Translations under genes and position numbers: made by a program | Part shown: in pieces, positions 1 to 10,093 of the stretch | How positions within the stretch are numbered: position 1 is the stretch's first letter | Layout of the letters: each line of letters opens with the position of its first letter | The notes under the pieces: generated by a model | Database searches by the model: none | What the model was told of the DNA's origin: nothing | Seen by the model: only the letters and a program-made list of their open reading frames with translations | NCBI RefSeq assembly: GCF_000959365.1 | Contig: NZ_CP009556.1 | Coordinates: forward strand, 1,860,001-1,924,000 | Source of the DNA: Burkholderia oklahomensis C6786 | GTDB lineage: Bacteria > Pseudomonadota > Gammaproteobacteria > Burkholderiales > Burkholderiaceae | DNA length: 64,000 nucleotides | Direction of reading: 5' to 3'

Positions 1-412
1 GCCACAGCAGCTTCGGCGCGGTGAAGCCCGGCATCGCCATGTTGCCGGTGATCGCGCGCGATTCGGGGACGAGCGCCTCGAGCTCGACGCATTCGGCCGC
101 GGCGCGCGTGTCGTTCCACAGGATCGCGGGGCGCAGCACCTGCCCCGTGCGATCGAGCAGCGTCGCGCCGTGCATCTGGCCGGACAGGCCGATCCCGCGC
201 AACGCGGCGAAGCCGCGCGGATGCGCGGCGCGCACGGCGGCGATCGCATCGAGCGTCGCGTGCCACCACGCCTGCGGGCTTTGTTCGGACCAGTGCGGAT
301 GCGGGCGGTCGACGGCGAGCGGCGCGCTGCCGGCGGCGAGCGGCGCGGAATCGGCGTCGGTGAGGATCGCCTTGACTTCGGACGTGCCGAGATCGATGCC
401 GAGAAAGGTCAC
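1..412 (-). CDS. xylB: Xylulokinase (FGGY carbohydrate kinase), N-terminal part only
   Basis: Only the first ~137 residues are in the window; the gene runs off the left edge. The reverse strand reads from a GTG at 412: VTFLGIDLGTSEVKAILTD, the FGGY-kinase phosphate-1 motif. It continues with LRGIGLSGQMHGATLLD and LRPAILWNDTRA, which are typical of XylB. The GTG overlaps the stop of the upstream AraC gene as GTGA, so translation is probably coupled. Xylulokinase phosphorylates D-xylulose to xylulose 5-phosphate in the cytoplasm. As last visible gene of a polyol operon with a dehydrogenase, it would receive the ketose made by that enzyme. A related pentulokinase or ribulokinase specificity is not excluded. 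Confidence 0.9.
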   Translation of the reverse strand, partial: MTFLGIDLGTSEVKAILTDADSAPLAAGSAPLAVDRPHPHWSEQSPQAWWHATLDAIAAVRAAHPRGFAALRGIGLSGQMHGATLLDRTGQVLRPAILWNDTRAAAECVELEALVPESRAITGNMAMPGFTAPKLLW

Positions 413-1353
413 GGGTGGAGGCTCCGGTGCGAGTGGGAGACGGCGCGCGCGGCGGGCGGCGGCGCGGCGGGCGCGGCCGGGAGATCGTGCGGTTCGTTCA
501 GCCGGTGCAGCGCGCGGAATCGGGACGGCGGCATGCCTTTCATCGCGAGGAACTGCCGGTTGAAATTCGACAGGTTGTTGAAGCCGACGCGATAGCAGAT
601 GTCGGTGACGCTCAACGCGGAGAGCATCAGCAGCTCGCACGCCTCGTTGATCCGCAGCCGGTTCAGGTACTGGACGAACGTCGAGCCGGTATGGCGGCGG
701 AAGAAGCGCGTGAACGTACTGATGCTCATGCCGGCGAACGCGGCGACGTCGGTCTCGCGCAGCGCGCCCGGCAGGTTCTGCCGCAGGTACGCGAGCACCT
801 GGTTGATCGTCGACGACATATAGTGCTGCGCGTCGATCCGGTAGCCGGGGCCGGCGAGCGTGCGGCGCTCGGCGCACGACGCCAGCCGGTCGAACAGCGC
901 CATCAGCACCTCGATGCGCCGGCAGCCGTGCGCGCTCGCCAGCTCGATCATCAGCGGCGCGGCCGCGGCGCCGACGTCGTCGGGAAACTGCACGCCGCGC
1001 GACGCGTCGTCGATCAGGTCGAGCACCGGCTGCAGCTCGGCGAACGCGGCGACCATCTTCTCGACCGCGTCGCGCGAGAACTGCAGCACGACGTCGCGCG
1101 ACGGCACGCGCTCGCCGGGGCCAAGCTCGCTGATCCAGTTGTGCGGCAGGTTCGGCCCCGTGACGACGAGATTGCCGGGCGCGAAATCGCCGATGTAGTC
1201 GCCGATGAAGCACTTGCCGTGCGACGCCTGGATCAGATGGATTTCGTACTCCGGATGGAAATGCCACTTCGCGACCGTGTGCGGATAGTCGTGCACCCAC
1301 GCGCGGAACGACTCGTCGCGGCGGGTGGGGACGATCTCCAGGTCTGGGTTCAT
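409..1353 (-). CDS. AraC-family transcriptional regulator of the polyol operon
   Basis: The 314-residue protein has an N-terminal cupin-like sensor domain (roughly residues 1-150, with WHFHPEYEIHLI) and a C-terminal AraC DNA-binding domain with two helix-turn-helix motifs (about residues 185-285; MSISTFTRFFRRHTG and VTDICYRVGFNNLSNFNRQF). It lies inside the polyol operon, 36 bp after the ABC ATPase gene and overlapping xylB by 4 bp. The natural role is therefore activation of this operon in response to a sugar alcohol. Effector specificity is inferred from context only. Confidence 0.88.
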   Translation of the reverse strand: MNPDLEIVPTRRDESFRAWVHDYPHTVAKWHFHPEYEIHLIQASHGKCFIGDYIGDFAPGNLVVTGPNLPHNWISELGPGERVPSRDVVLQFSRDAVEKMVAAFAELQPVLDLIDDASRGVQFPDDVGAAAAPLMIELASAHGCRRIEVLMALFDRLASCAERRTLAGPGYRIDAQHYMSSTINQVLAYLRQNLPGALRETDVAAFAGMSISTFTRFFRRHTGSTFVQYLNRLRINEACELLMLSALSVTDICYRVGFNNLSNFNRQFLAMKGMPPSRFRALHRLNEPHDLPAAPAAPPPAARAVSHSHRSLHP

Positions 1354-1389
1354 GTCTCGCTCCTGCTGGCGCGGCCCGGCGGCCCTCGT

Positions 1390-2595
<1,206 letters not shown>

Positions 2596-2598
2596 GGC

Positions 2599-3633
2599 TC
2601 AATCCATTTCGATCTGAATCTTCACGTCGTGCGGATGCCCGCTCGCCGCTTCCTCGAATGCGCGCAGGCTGTCCGAGAACGGGAACGTGCGCGAAATGAA
2701 CGGCTTCACGTCGATCGCGCCGGACGCGATCAGCGCGAGCGCGCGCGGGAAGACGTTCGCATAGCGAAACACCGACTCGATCCGCGCTTCCTTCGCCTGC
2801 AACGCGACGACGTCGAGCGGCACCGGATCGAGCGGCATCCCGATCAGCACGAGGCAGCCGTTCGGGCACAGCAGGTCGATGACGCCCGCATAGGCCTTCG
2901 CGTTGCCGCTCGCTTCGAACACGACGTCCGCGCCCCAGCCGTCGGTCGCGTGCATGACCGCGTCGGCGAGCGGCTGCGTGCTCACGTCGACCGTCGTCAC
3001 CGCGCGGTTCGACGCGAACAGCGACAGCTTCTCCTTGACGACGTCGGCGAGGAACACGCGCGCGGCGCCGCCCGCGAGCGCGGCGAGCGCCGTCATCGCG
3101 CCGATCGTCCCCGCGCCGATCACGACCGCGATGTCGCCCGGCTTCATCGCCGCCTTCTTCGCGGCCTGCAGCCCGATCGACAGCGGCTCGACGATCGCGC
3201 CTTCGGCGAACGACACGTTCTCCGGCAGCCGGTACGTGAACGGCGCCGGATGCACGACGTAGGGCGTGAGGCAGCCGTGCACGGGCGGCGTCGCCCAGAA
3301 GCGCACCGACGGATCGAGGTTGTAGAGGCCGTGCAGCGTCGCCTTCGAATCGAGGCGCGGAACGCCGGGCTCCATGCAGACGCGATCGCCGACGCGCAGG
3401 CTCGTGACGTCGCGCCCGATCTCGACGACCGTGCCCGACGCTTCGTGGCCGAGCACCATCGGCGCGTCGACCCTGAACGGGCCGATGCCGCCGTGCGTGT
3501 AGTAGTGGACGTCGCTGCCGCAGACGCCGACGGTATGGACCCGGATCTTGACGTCGGCCGGGCCGACGTCGAGCGGCAGGTCGATGTCGCGCAGCGCGAG
3601 CTCGCGCGCCTGTTCGAGTACGAGGGCTTTCAA
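2599..3633 (-). CDS. Zinc-dependent polyol dehydrogenase (L-iditol/xylitol 2-dehydrogenase type)
   Basis: This 344-residue medium-chain dehydrogenase has catalytic-zinc ligands C38 ([13 protein letters not shown]), H63-E64 (GHEASG) and E149 (IVEPLS), and a Rossmann motif GAGTIGAM. The lobe that carries four structural-zinc cysteines in classical sorbitol dehydrogenases reads [14 protein letters not shown] and lacks them. Some bacterial xylitol/sorbitol dehydrogenases share this feature. It should oxidise an imported sugar alcohol to a 2-ketose with NAD(P)+, which the operon's xylulokinase then phosphorylates. Xylitol or D-arabitol to xylulose fits the kinase best; sorbitol to fructose is also possible. 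Confidence 0.88.
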   Translation of the reverse strand: MKALVLEQARELALRDIDLPLDVGPADVKIRVHTVGVCGSDVHYYTHGGIGPFRVDAPMVLGHEASGTVVEIGRDVTSLRVGDRVCMEPGVPRLDSKATLHGLYNLDPSVRFWATPPVHGCLTPYVVHPAPFTYRLPENVSFAEGAIVEPLSIGLQAAKKAAMKPGDIAVVIGAGTIGAMTALAALAGGAARVFLADVVKEKLSLFASNRAVTTVDVSTQPLADAVMHATDGWGADVVFEASGNAKAYAGVIDLLCPNGCLVLIGMPLDPVPLDVVALQAKEARIESVFRYANVFPRALALIASGAIDVKPFISRTFPFSDSLRAFEEAASGHPHDVKIQIEMD

Positions 3634-3643
3634 CGGATTCTCC

Positions 3644-4456
3644 TTATTTGCCTTTGAGCATCGAGTTCAGCAGCCGGCTCAGCATGCCGACGAAGACGAG
3701 GGGCGGCAGCGCGAGCAGCACGGTGGATGCGTTGATCACGCCCCACGGCACTTCCTGGCCGAGCGACGTGAACGCGGACGCGACGACGGGCAGCGTCGCG
3801 CTCCTCGACGACGTGAGCGCGAGCGCAATCATCAGCTCGTTCCAGACGAGCACGAAGCTGAACACGATGCCGCCCAGGAGCGTGCTCGCGCAGACGGGCA
3901 GCGCGACGCGCCAGAACACCGCGTATGGGCCGTAGCCGTCGAGCTCGGCCGCTTCCTCGATCTCGCGCGGCAGCCGGCGGAACACCGGGATCGACAGCCA
4001 CGTGATCGTCGACAGCGTGACGATCAGGTACGTGACGATCATCGACAGCTTCGTGTCGTAGAGCCCGAGGTCGACCCAGATCGCGATCAGCGGAATCGCG
4101 ACCGCGACGGGCGGCAGGAAGCGCAGCGACAGCAGGAAGAACTGGATGTCGCGCTTGCCGCGCACCGGATAGCGCGCGATCGCATATGCGGCCGGCACGC
4201 CGAACAGCGCGCCGAGCGCGACGGCCGCGCCGACGATCGCGAGGCTGTTGCCGAGGCCGATCAGCACCTCGGGGCTCGACAGCACCTGCCGGTAGTTGTC
4301 GAGCGTCGGCGTGAAGATAAAGCGCGGCGTCGGCGTGACGATGTCGAGCAGGTGCTTCAGCGAATTGAGAAACGCCCAGAACAGCGGAAACACGGCGATG
4401 AGCGCGATCGCGCCGCCGATCGCGACGGTGCCGCCGCGCGCAATCAGTCGTCCCAT
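3644..4456 (-). CDS. Sugar/polyol ABC transporter permease, MalG type
   Basis: The 270-residue protein has six predicted membrane segments, beginning with [19 protein letters not shown] and ending before a short basic tail ([13 protein letters not shown]). The EAA loop that contacts the ATPase reads [13 protein letters not shown]. The ATG at 4456 gives the usual MalG length and overlaps the preceding permease by 13 bp, typical of permease pairs. It is the second transmembrane subunit of the CUT1-type importer of this operon. Confidence 0.93.
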   Translation of the reverse strand: MGRLIARGGTVAIGGAIALIAVFPLFWAFLNSLKHLLDIVTPTPRFIFTPTLDNYRQVLSSPEVLIGLGNSLAIVGAAVALGALFGVPAAYAIARYPVRGKRDIQFFLLSLRFLPPVAVAIPLIAIWVDLGLYDTKLSMIVTYLIVTLSTITWLSIPVFRRLPREIEEAAELDGYGPYAVFWRVALPVCASTLLGGIVFSFVLVWNELMIALALTSSRSATLPVVASAFTSLGQEVPWGVINASTVLLALPPLVFVGMLSRLLNSMLKGK

Positions 4457-5322
4457 TTGTTGACCCGCTTCCAGATGAACGTGAACACGAGCGTCGTGGC
4501 GACCATCATCAGCACCGCCATGCTCGACGCGTACGAGACCTTGCCCGACAGCCCGATCCCTTGCGCGTACGCGTACATGTCGAGCGTTTCGGTCGCGATG
4601 CCGGGGCCGCCTTTCGTCATCACGTAGATGAGGTCGAACGAGCGCAGCGATTCGACCATCTTGATGAACACGAGGCTCATGATCGGCGCCTTCAGCATCG
4701 GCAGCGCGATGTACGCGTGGACCTGCCACGTCGACGCGTAGTCGAGCCGCGCCGCTTCGAGCGGCTCGGGCGGCAGCGTCTCCAGGAGCTTCAGGACCAC
4801 GACCGAGAAGAAGAGGCCCCATTGCCAGACGTCGACGAGCGCGACCGCGAAGAGCGCGAGATGCGGATCGGCGAGGAGCGCGGCGTTCGATACGCCGAGC
4901 GCGCCGAGCAGCCAGCTCGAGATGCCCGTGAGCGGCGCGTACATGAACTTCCAGATGAACGCGGCCGACACGCGCGGCAGCAGCACCGGCATGATCAGGA
5001 TCAGCACCGCGAGGTTGCGCGAGCGGCCGTGCACGCGCTCGAACAGGAAGACCGCGAGCACGATGCCGACGGCGACCGCGCCCGCGACCGTGACGGCTTC
5101 CCACAGCGCCGACACTTCGATCGCGTTCAGGAAGCGCCGGTCGGACGCGAGCCGCGCGAAGTTGCGCAGTCCGACGTAATCGCTGTCGGTGTAGCGCAGC
5201 ACGCGGTTCTTCAGCGCGAGGTTGACGGCCGCGATCGTCGGCACGAGGCCGAGCACCGCCATCAGTGCGAGCGGCGGGCCGAGGAAGAGCCAGGGCAGGC
5301 TCGTCTTGCCACGATTGAACAT
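4444..5322 (-). CDS. Sugar/polyol ABC transporter permease, MalF type
   Basis: The 292-residue integral membrane protein starts MFNRGKTSLPWLFLGPPLAL and has about six transmembrane helices. Its EAA loop reads PPEPLEAARLDYAS, and the C-terminus FIWKRVNKW is basic and cytoplasmic. It lies 69 bp after the binding-protein gene and overlaps the MalG-type gene. It resembles SmoF/MtlF permeases for sorbitol and mannitol; the precise polyol cannot be told from sequence. Confidence 0.93.
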   Translation of the reverse strand: MFNRGKTSLPWLFLGPPLALMAVLGLVPTIAAVNLALKNRVLRYTDSDYVGLRNFARLASDRRFLNAIEVSALWEAVTVAGAVAVGIVLAVFLFERVHGRSRNLAVLILIMPVLLPRVSAAFIWKFMYAPLTGISSWLLGALGVSNAALLADPHLALFAVALVDVWQWGLFFSVVVLKLLETLPPEPLEAARLDYASTWQVHAYIALPMLKAPIMSLVFIKMVESLRSFDLIYVMTKGGPGIATETLDMYAYAQGIGLSGKVSYASSMAVLMMVATTLVFTFIWKRVNKWDD

Positions 5323-5391
5323 GAAGGACTCCGGCGAAGAGGGCGATGTGGGGCGGCGCGGCGGCGGCGTTGCTGCGCCGCCGCGCGGCCG

Positions 5392-6666
5392 TCACTTGCG
5401 CGGCCCGTGCTCCATCGCGTCCTTCGCGTACTGGGCCGCGTCGTCTAGCGCGCCCTGCACGTCGGTCTGCGTGCCCGTGAAGACCTCCTCGAGCGCGATG
5501 CCGAGGTTGTCGCCGATGTCGGGCCATTGCGGCGTCGCCCAGATCGTCGCCTTCGTCACCGGGTTCGTGTCGTTCAGGCCGGACAGGATCTGCGGCTTCA
5601 CGTGCTGCCTGAAGTAGTCGCTGCCGATCGTGCTCGTGCGGTTGTAGTCGCTGAACACGCCGTTGCGCAGCCGCGCCTGCTCCTGGTCCTTGCTCGTCGC
5701 CCACGCGATGAAGCGGCCCGCCGCCTGCCGCGTGCAGTCGTCCTTCGCGCCGACCGACGAGATCGCGAGCCCATGCCCGTACGCGGCCGACGGCAGCGGC
5801 GCGGGCGGCCGCACGTAGCCGACCTTGCCCGCGACGCTCGATTTGCTCGGGTCCTCCATCCAGTCGGCGAACGGCGTCGATTCGATCATGAACGCGACCT
5901 TGCCCGAGCGGAACGCTTCGAGCGCGTTGCTCCAGTCGTAGGTCGCGGCGCCGGGCGGCGCGTACTTGAAGAGATCGCGGTAGCGCTGCGTCGCCTGCAC
6001 GGCGGCGGGCGAATTGAACGCCGGCTGCCCGCGCTTGTCGGTCCACGCGCCGCCTTGCGCGAGCATGAACGGCGCCCAGCGCCACACGTTCATTCCCGAG
6101 CCGCGCTGGCCGCGCGCGACCCAGCCGTACACTTTGGGCGGCGCGTTCAGCTTCTTGATCGCGGCGACCAGCTCGTCGACCGTTTTCGGCACAGGGATGT
6201 GCGCGGCGTCGAGGAGATCGCGGCGGTAGAACAGGAAATCGCCGCCGCCGATGAGCGGCGCGAAGTACGCGACGCCCTTGTAGTTCGCGACCGCGCGGCG
6301 GCCGGGCAGGAAGTCGTCGTAGTCGTATTCCTTCGGGTAGTACTTGAGGAGCGGTGCGATCCAGCCGGCCGACGCGAATTCGGCGACGTTCGCCTCGTCG
6401 ACGTAGTAGATCTGATACGAGCCCGCGCCCGTCGACGCGTCGAGCCGCGATTTCGCGCGGCGGTCGTTCTCGCCGAAGTAGCTGATCTCGATCTTCGTGC
6501 CGCTCTTCTTCTCGTAATCGGGCAGCGACTTCTCCATCACCGTCAGACCGAGGCTCTTCTGCGCGAGCACCCTGAGCGTTGGCACCTTGCAGACCTGCGC
6601 CGCCACGGCGGCCGGCAGGCAGGCGGCGATCAGCGCGCCCGCGGCCAGAAATCGCATCTTGTTCAC
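5392..6666 (-). CDS. Periplasmic polyol-binding protein of a CUT1 ABC importer
   Basis: The 424-residue family-1 solute-binding protein has a Sec signal peptide (MRFLAAGALIAACLPAAVAAQ) and mature motifs typical of SmoE/MtlE-like proteins, such as SYFGENDRRAKSRLDAS, VAYFAPLIGGGDFLFYRRDLL and VAFMIESTPFADWMEDPSKS. The GTG at 6666 (VNKMRF) was chosen because an AAGGAG sits about 6 nt upstream, while the in-frame ATG at 6657 is too far from it. It is the first gene of the operon, and its promoter must lie in 6667-6881, shared with the end of the T3SS block. Confidence 0.9.
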   Translation of the reverse strand: MNKMRFLAAGALIAACLPAAVAAQVCKVPTLRVLAQKSLGLTVMEKSLPDYEKKSGTKIEISYFGENDRRAKSRLDASTGAGSYQIYYVDEANVAEFASAGWIAPLLKYYPKEYDYDDFLPGRRAVANYKGVAYFAPLIGGGDFLFYRRDLLDAAHIPVPKTVDELVAAIKKLNAPPKVYGWVARGQRGSGMNVWRWAPFMLAQGGAWTDKRGQPAFNSPAAVQATQRYRDLFKYAPPGAATYDWSNALEAFRSGKVAFMIESTPFADWMEDPSKSSVAGKVGYVRPPAPLPSAAYGHGLAISSVGAKDDCTRQAAGRFIAWATSKDQEQARLRNGVFSDYNRTSTIGSDYFRQHVKPQILSGLNDTNPVTKATIWATPQWPDIGDNLGIALEEVFTGTQTDVQGALDDAAQYAKDAMEHGPRK

Positions 6667-6881
6667 CAGTGTCTCCTTGATCGTGCTTGTCGTCCGTCGT
6701 GCAGGCAGGGCCGACGGCAGGAGGAACTGTAGTGATTCGCGGCGCCTGTTCACTACGTCAAAAGAAACCGACTGCCGATACTTTTTGCTCACGGTTGGCG
6801 CTGCGGTGCACAATTTGTGTCAGTCCGTGGGGCGGGGGGGCTGGGGCGCGGAGCATGGGCGGCGGGCGCTGTCGCGTCGCG

Positions 6882-7937
6882 TCACCGCGGGCGAGGCTCG
6901 GGCGTCGACAACAGCAATCCGCCGAGCTTCGCGAGCAGCGCGCCTGCGGTGAGGCGGGACGACGCCCGAGACGTGGTCGGCGCACGAAACGCCGTTTGCG
7001 CGGCTGCGTGCGGCGCGCCGCCGTCGAGTCGCGCGTCGCCCGGCGGCAAGCATGCGCCCCGGTAGCACGCGAGCACCTGGCGCACGTATGCCTGCGTTTC
7101 CCGATAGGGCGGAATCTGGTCGCGATGCTTGCGGACAGCACCTTCGCCGGCGTTGTACGCGGCGAGCGCGAGCGTCAGGTCGTCGTCGAATTCGCCGAGC
7201 AGCCATTTCAGATAGGTCGCGCCGGCGCGCAGATTCGCGTGCGGATCGCGCAGGTCGCGAAAGCCGAAGCGCGCGCCGGTCGCCGGAATCACCTGCATCA
7301 GACCGGTCGCGCCCTTCGGCGACACCGCGTTCGCGTCGTAGCCGGACTCGACGCGGATCATCGCGTGCAACAACTTTGCGTCGAGGTCGAACTCGCGGGC
7401 GACCGAGGCGACGAGCGTGTCGTAGCGCGTCGATCGCGGCGTGGCGGATGTGTCGGGCGATGCGGCGGCGCGTGTCGCGGCAGGGGCGACGTTCGCGGGC
7501 GATGGTGGGTTGGAGGAAGCCAATGCCGAAGCCGAAGCCGAAGCCGATGGCGGCGTCGAAGTTCCCGCCGTTGCATCCGCCTCCGCATCCGCCGTCTCGT
7601 CGTCGGACGCAGCCGCGCGCACGGACGTGTGCGCGTCCGCGTCGTCCCGCCCGGCAGGCGGTGCCGTTGCCGTCACGGACGACGGCGCGAATGCCGCGAG
7701 CGCCGTCGATCCGGCATCCGCTCGATCCCTTCCGGCCGCCGCCGATTCGTCGACATAAGGCGTCCAGACGAGCGGCGCGGGCGGCTCCTGCGCGTTCGCG
7801 CCGCGCGTCGCCGTCAGGCCGGCGATTGCGAACACCGCCGCCCACGCCGCGCGCGATGCGGCCCGCCGCGGCGAACGAAACTCAACGGCCGTTGCCATCG
7901 CGTGAAGGATGTGCGTGGTCATCTCGCGAACGGTCAT
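6882..7937 (-). CDS. T3SS-linked lytic transglycosylase (SLT domain)
   Basis: The C-terminal half carries a lysozyme-like SLT domain with the catalytic Glu in HAMIRVESGYD, then PKGATGLMQVIPATG and the LALAAYNAGEG motif. It would cut peptidoglycan so the secretion apparatus can cross the wall. A signal-like hydrophobic segment (AAWAAVFAIAGLTATRGANA) lies near the N-terminus. The central ~100 residues are low complexity (Ala, Ser, Pro, Asp) with a short GCCGAA repeat near 7525-7550. The ATG at 7937 has AGGA upstream but overlaps sctU by 56 bp; ATGs at 7922 and 7898 are alternatives. It is the last gene of the sctV-U block, a place where such enzymes occur in other T3SS loci. Confidence 0.82.
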   Translation of the reverse strand: MTVREMTTHILHAMATAVEFRSPRRAASRAAWAAVFAIAGLTATRGANAQEPPAPLVWTPYVDESAAAGRDRADAGSTALAAFAPSSVTATAPPAGRDDADAHTSVRAAASDDETADAEADATAGTSTPPSASASASALASSNPPSPANVAPAATRAAASPDTSATPRSTRYDTLVASVAREFDLDAKLLHAMIRVESGYDANAVSPKGATGLMQVIPATGARFGFRDLRDPHANLRAGATYLKWLLGEFDDDLTLALAAYNAGEGAVRKHRDQIPPYRETQAYVRQVLACYRGACLPPGDARLDGGAPHAAAQTAFRAPTTSRASSRLTAGALLAKLGGLLLSTPEPRPR

Positions 7938-9015
7938 CGTGGTCCTGGTCGCGCTGACCGTCTCGCACGTCGTCTTCGTCGTAGCGCAACTGCATCGCGA
8001 CGCGCAGGAGGTGCGCGACGGGCTCGAACAGATCGGGCGGAATGCGCTGCCCGACGTCGAGCCGGTTCGCGAGCGCATGCGCGAGCGGCACGTTCTCGAC
8101 GACGGGCACGCGCTCGCGCTCGGCGAGCGCGACGATGTGCAGCGCCAGCTTGTCGCGGCCGATCTCGATCACCTCGGGCAACGGCGTCTCGCCGCGCCGG
8201 TAATAGAGGCACACCGCGACGTGCGTCGGGTTGCGCACGACGACCGTCGATTTCGCGACGTTCGCGGCAAGGCTGCCGCTTTGCACTTCGCGATGGATTT
8301 CGCGGCGCTTGTGCTTGATCTCCGGGTTGCCTTCCGAATTCTTGAATTCCTGCTTGATGTCTTCGAGCGACATCATCAGCTGCTTCGTCGTGTTGTAGCG
8401 CTGGAACGCGAAGTCGGCGATGCCGAACACGACGTAGAAGCCGACGAGCGCGGCCCACATCCAGTACAGCAATTGCGTGCTGACCGCGAGCCCGCATTCG
8501 ACGCTGCAAAGCGGCAGGAACTGCAGCGACGGCGCGTACTGGCGGATCAGATAGAAGAAGATCGCGGACAGCACGCCGACCTTGAAGAGCGACTTCGCGA
8601 ACTCGAACAGGCTCTTCAGCGAGAACATCTGCTTCAGGTTCGCGAGCGGATTGATCTTGTCGAGCGACGGCTTGAGCGCTTCGACGGCGAGCAGCGGCCC
8701 GATCTGCGCGATCGCGGCGGCGACCGTCATCGCGATCACGAGCACCGCCATGCCGAGCGTGAAGCGGATCAGCACGGCGCCGAGTGCGCTCGTCCAGCGC
8801 GCGGTCGCCGCGGCGAAATCGTCGTTGACGACGGCAATCGACACGTCGACGAGCGCTTCGAACGCCTGCAACAGATGCGCGCCCTCGAACAGGAAATAGC
8901 CGAGCAGCACCGCGAGCTGGACGCCGCTCGTGATCTCGACGCTCTTCGCGACCTGACCTTTCTTGCGTGCGTCCGCGAGTTTCTTCGCGGTCGGCTTTTC
9001 GGTCTTCTCGCTCAT
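7882..9015 (-). CDS. sctU: T3SS export-apparatus switch protein SctU (SsaU/YscU/EscU)
   Basis: The 377-residue FlhB/YscU family protein starts MSEKTEKPTAKKLADARKKGQ. It has about four membrane helices and a cytoplasmic domain with the autocleavage motif NPTH in TVVVRNPTHVAVCLYY. Autocleavage between N and P switches secretion from early to late substrates. The C-terminal tail after about residue 350 is highly charged (Asp/Arg/His) and may be a non-conserved extension. Its ATG overlaps the sctT stop (ATGA), and it closes the same gene order as SPI-2 ssaR-S-T-U. Confidence 0.96.
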   Translation of the reverse strand: MSEKTEKPTAKKLADARKKGQVAKSVEITSGVQLAVLLGYFLFEGAHLLQAFEALVDVSIAVVNDDFAAATARWTSALGAVLIRFTLGMAVLVIAMTVAAAIAQIGPLLAVEALKPSLDKINPLANLKQMFSLKSLFEFAKSLFKVGVLSAIFFYLIRQYAPSLQFLPLCSVECGLAVSTQLLYWMWAALVGFYVVFGIADFAFQRYNTTKQLMMSLEDIKQEFKNSEGNPEIKHKRREIHREVQSGSLAANVAKSTVVVRNPTHVAVCLYYRRGETPLPEVIEIGRDKLALHIVALAERERVPVVENVPLAHALANRLDVGQRIPPDLFEPVAHLLRVAMQLRYDEDDVRDGQRDQDHDDRSRDDHAHPSRDGNGR

Positions 9016-9794
9016 CGCAGCATGCCGGCGAGCCGCGCGATGCGCTCGGGCAGCCGCGCGATTTCGGCAAGCGGCAGCCGGAACGCGAAGCGTGCGCACA
9101 TGACGAGCAGCAGCAGCGCGAACGCGCTCTTGATCGGCATCGACAGGAAGAACACGTTCAGCTGCTGCGCGGAGCGGTTGACGAGACCGAGCGCCATGTC
9201 GACGAGCAGGATCGCCGCGAGCGCCGGCATCGCGAAGCGCAGGCACAGCTCGTACATCAGATGCCACTGCTGCGTGAGGAGCGCGAGCGCGTCGGGACCG
9301 AAGCGCAGCGGCGCGCCGGGCGGCAGCGTCACATACGACGCGTAGATCGTTTCGATCAGCGTGTTGAAGCCGCCCGACACGAGAAAGAGCAGCGTGAACA
9401 CTTGCGAGAACACCATCCCGAACGGCGATGACTGCGCGCCGAGCAGCGGATTGAGCACGCTCGCCATCGACGCGCCGCGCGCCGTGTCGATCAGGAATCC
9501 TGCCATGTCGAGCGCCCAGAACGGGATCGCCGCGCAAAAGCCGATCAGCGCGCCGACGCACAGCTCGCCGAGCGCGAGCCACAGGTAGTGCGGCGCGCCG
9601 CCGGCCGCGGGCGAGAACGCGGGCCATGCGTCGTGAACCGGCAGCACCGGCAGCGCGATCATCAGCACGAGCGCGTTGCGCACGAGCGAGCCGCCGAGCG
9701 TGCCCGGCGTGAAGACCGGCACGATCATCAGCGCGCCGAACGGGCGCAGCATCGCAATCGCGACGATCGGCAGCCAATGGACGAGCGTTTGCAT
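9012..9794 (-). CDS. sctT: T3SS export-apparatus protein SctT (SsaT/YscT/SpaR)
   Basis: The 260-residue FliR/SpaR family inner-membrane protein has six or more hydrophobic helices. Recognisable stretches include IPFWALDMAGFLIDTARGASMASVLNPLLGAQSSPFG and MALGLVNRSAQQLNVFFLSMPIKS. It forms part of the R5-S4-T1 export gate. The coding sequence lies 10 bp after sctS and overlaps sctU by 4 bp. Confidence 0.95.
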   Translation of the reverse strand: MQTLVHWLPIVAIAMLRPFGALMIVPVFTPGTLGGSLVRNALVLMIALPVLPVHDAWPAFSPAAGGAPHYLWLALGELCVGALIGFCAAIPFWALDMAGFLIDTARGASMASVLNPLLGAQSSPFGMVFSQVFTLLFLVSGGFNTLIETIYASYVTLPPGAPLRFGPDALALLTQQWHLMYELCLRFAMPALAAILLVDMALGLVNRSAQQLNVFFLSMPIKSAFALLLLVMCARFAFRLPLAEIARLPERIARLAGMLR

Positions 9795-9804
9795 TCCGAT
9801 GTCT

Positions 9805-10074
9805 CTACGCTCTCATCCGGCCGATCTGGTCGAAGCTCTGCAGCGTGTAGTTGACGAGCACGTCGCCCATCCAGTGATAGGTCGCGGCGAGCGTGACGGC
9901 GACCGCGAGCAGCTTGATCAGGAACTGGATCGTCTGGTCCTGGACCTGCGTGAGCGCCTGCACGAGACTCACCAGGATGCCGACGACCGACGCGACGACG
10001 ACGACGGGCAGCGACAGCAGCAGCACGAGCCACATCATCTGCGCGGCGAGCTGGGTGATGACGGCTTCGCTCAT
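9805..10074 (-). CDS. sctS: T3SS export-apparatus protein SctS (SsaS/YscS/SpaQ)
   Basis: The 89-residue FliQ family protein has two hydrophobic helices (MMWLVLLLSLPVVVVASVVGILVSLVQALTQVQDQT and FLIKLLAVAVTLAATYHWMG). The length and the QALTQVQDQTIQF motif match the family closely. It lies between sctR and sctT in the conserved R-S-T-U order. Four copies are expected in the export gate. Confidence 0.95.
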   Translation of the reverse strand: MSEAVITQLAAQMMWLVLLLSLPVVVVASVVGILVSLVQALTQVQDQTIQFLIKLLAVAVTLAATYHWMGDVLVNYTLQSFDQIGRMRA

Positions 10075-10093
10075 CGCGGCAGCGCGCGCGGCG

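Noticed and set aside
6725..6800. Sigma-70 promoter for the polyol operon (TTGACG on the minus strand)
   Set aside because: No acceptable -10 box was found 16-18 bp downstream of the TTGACG.
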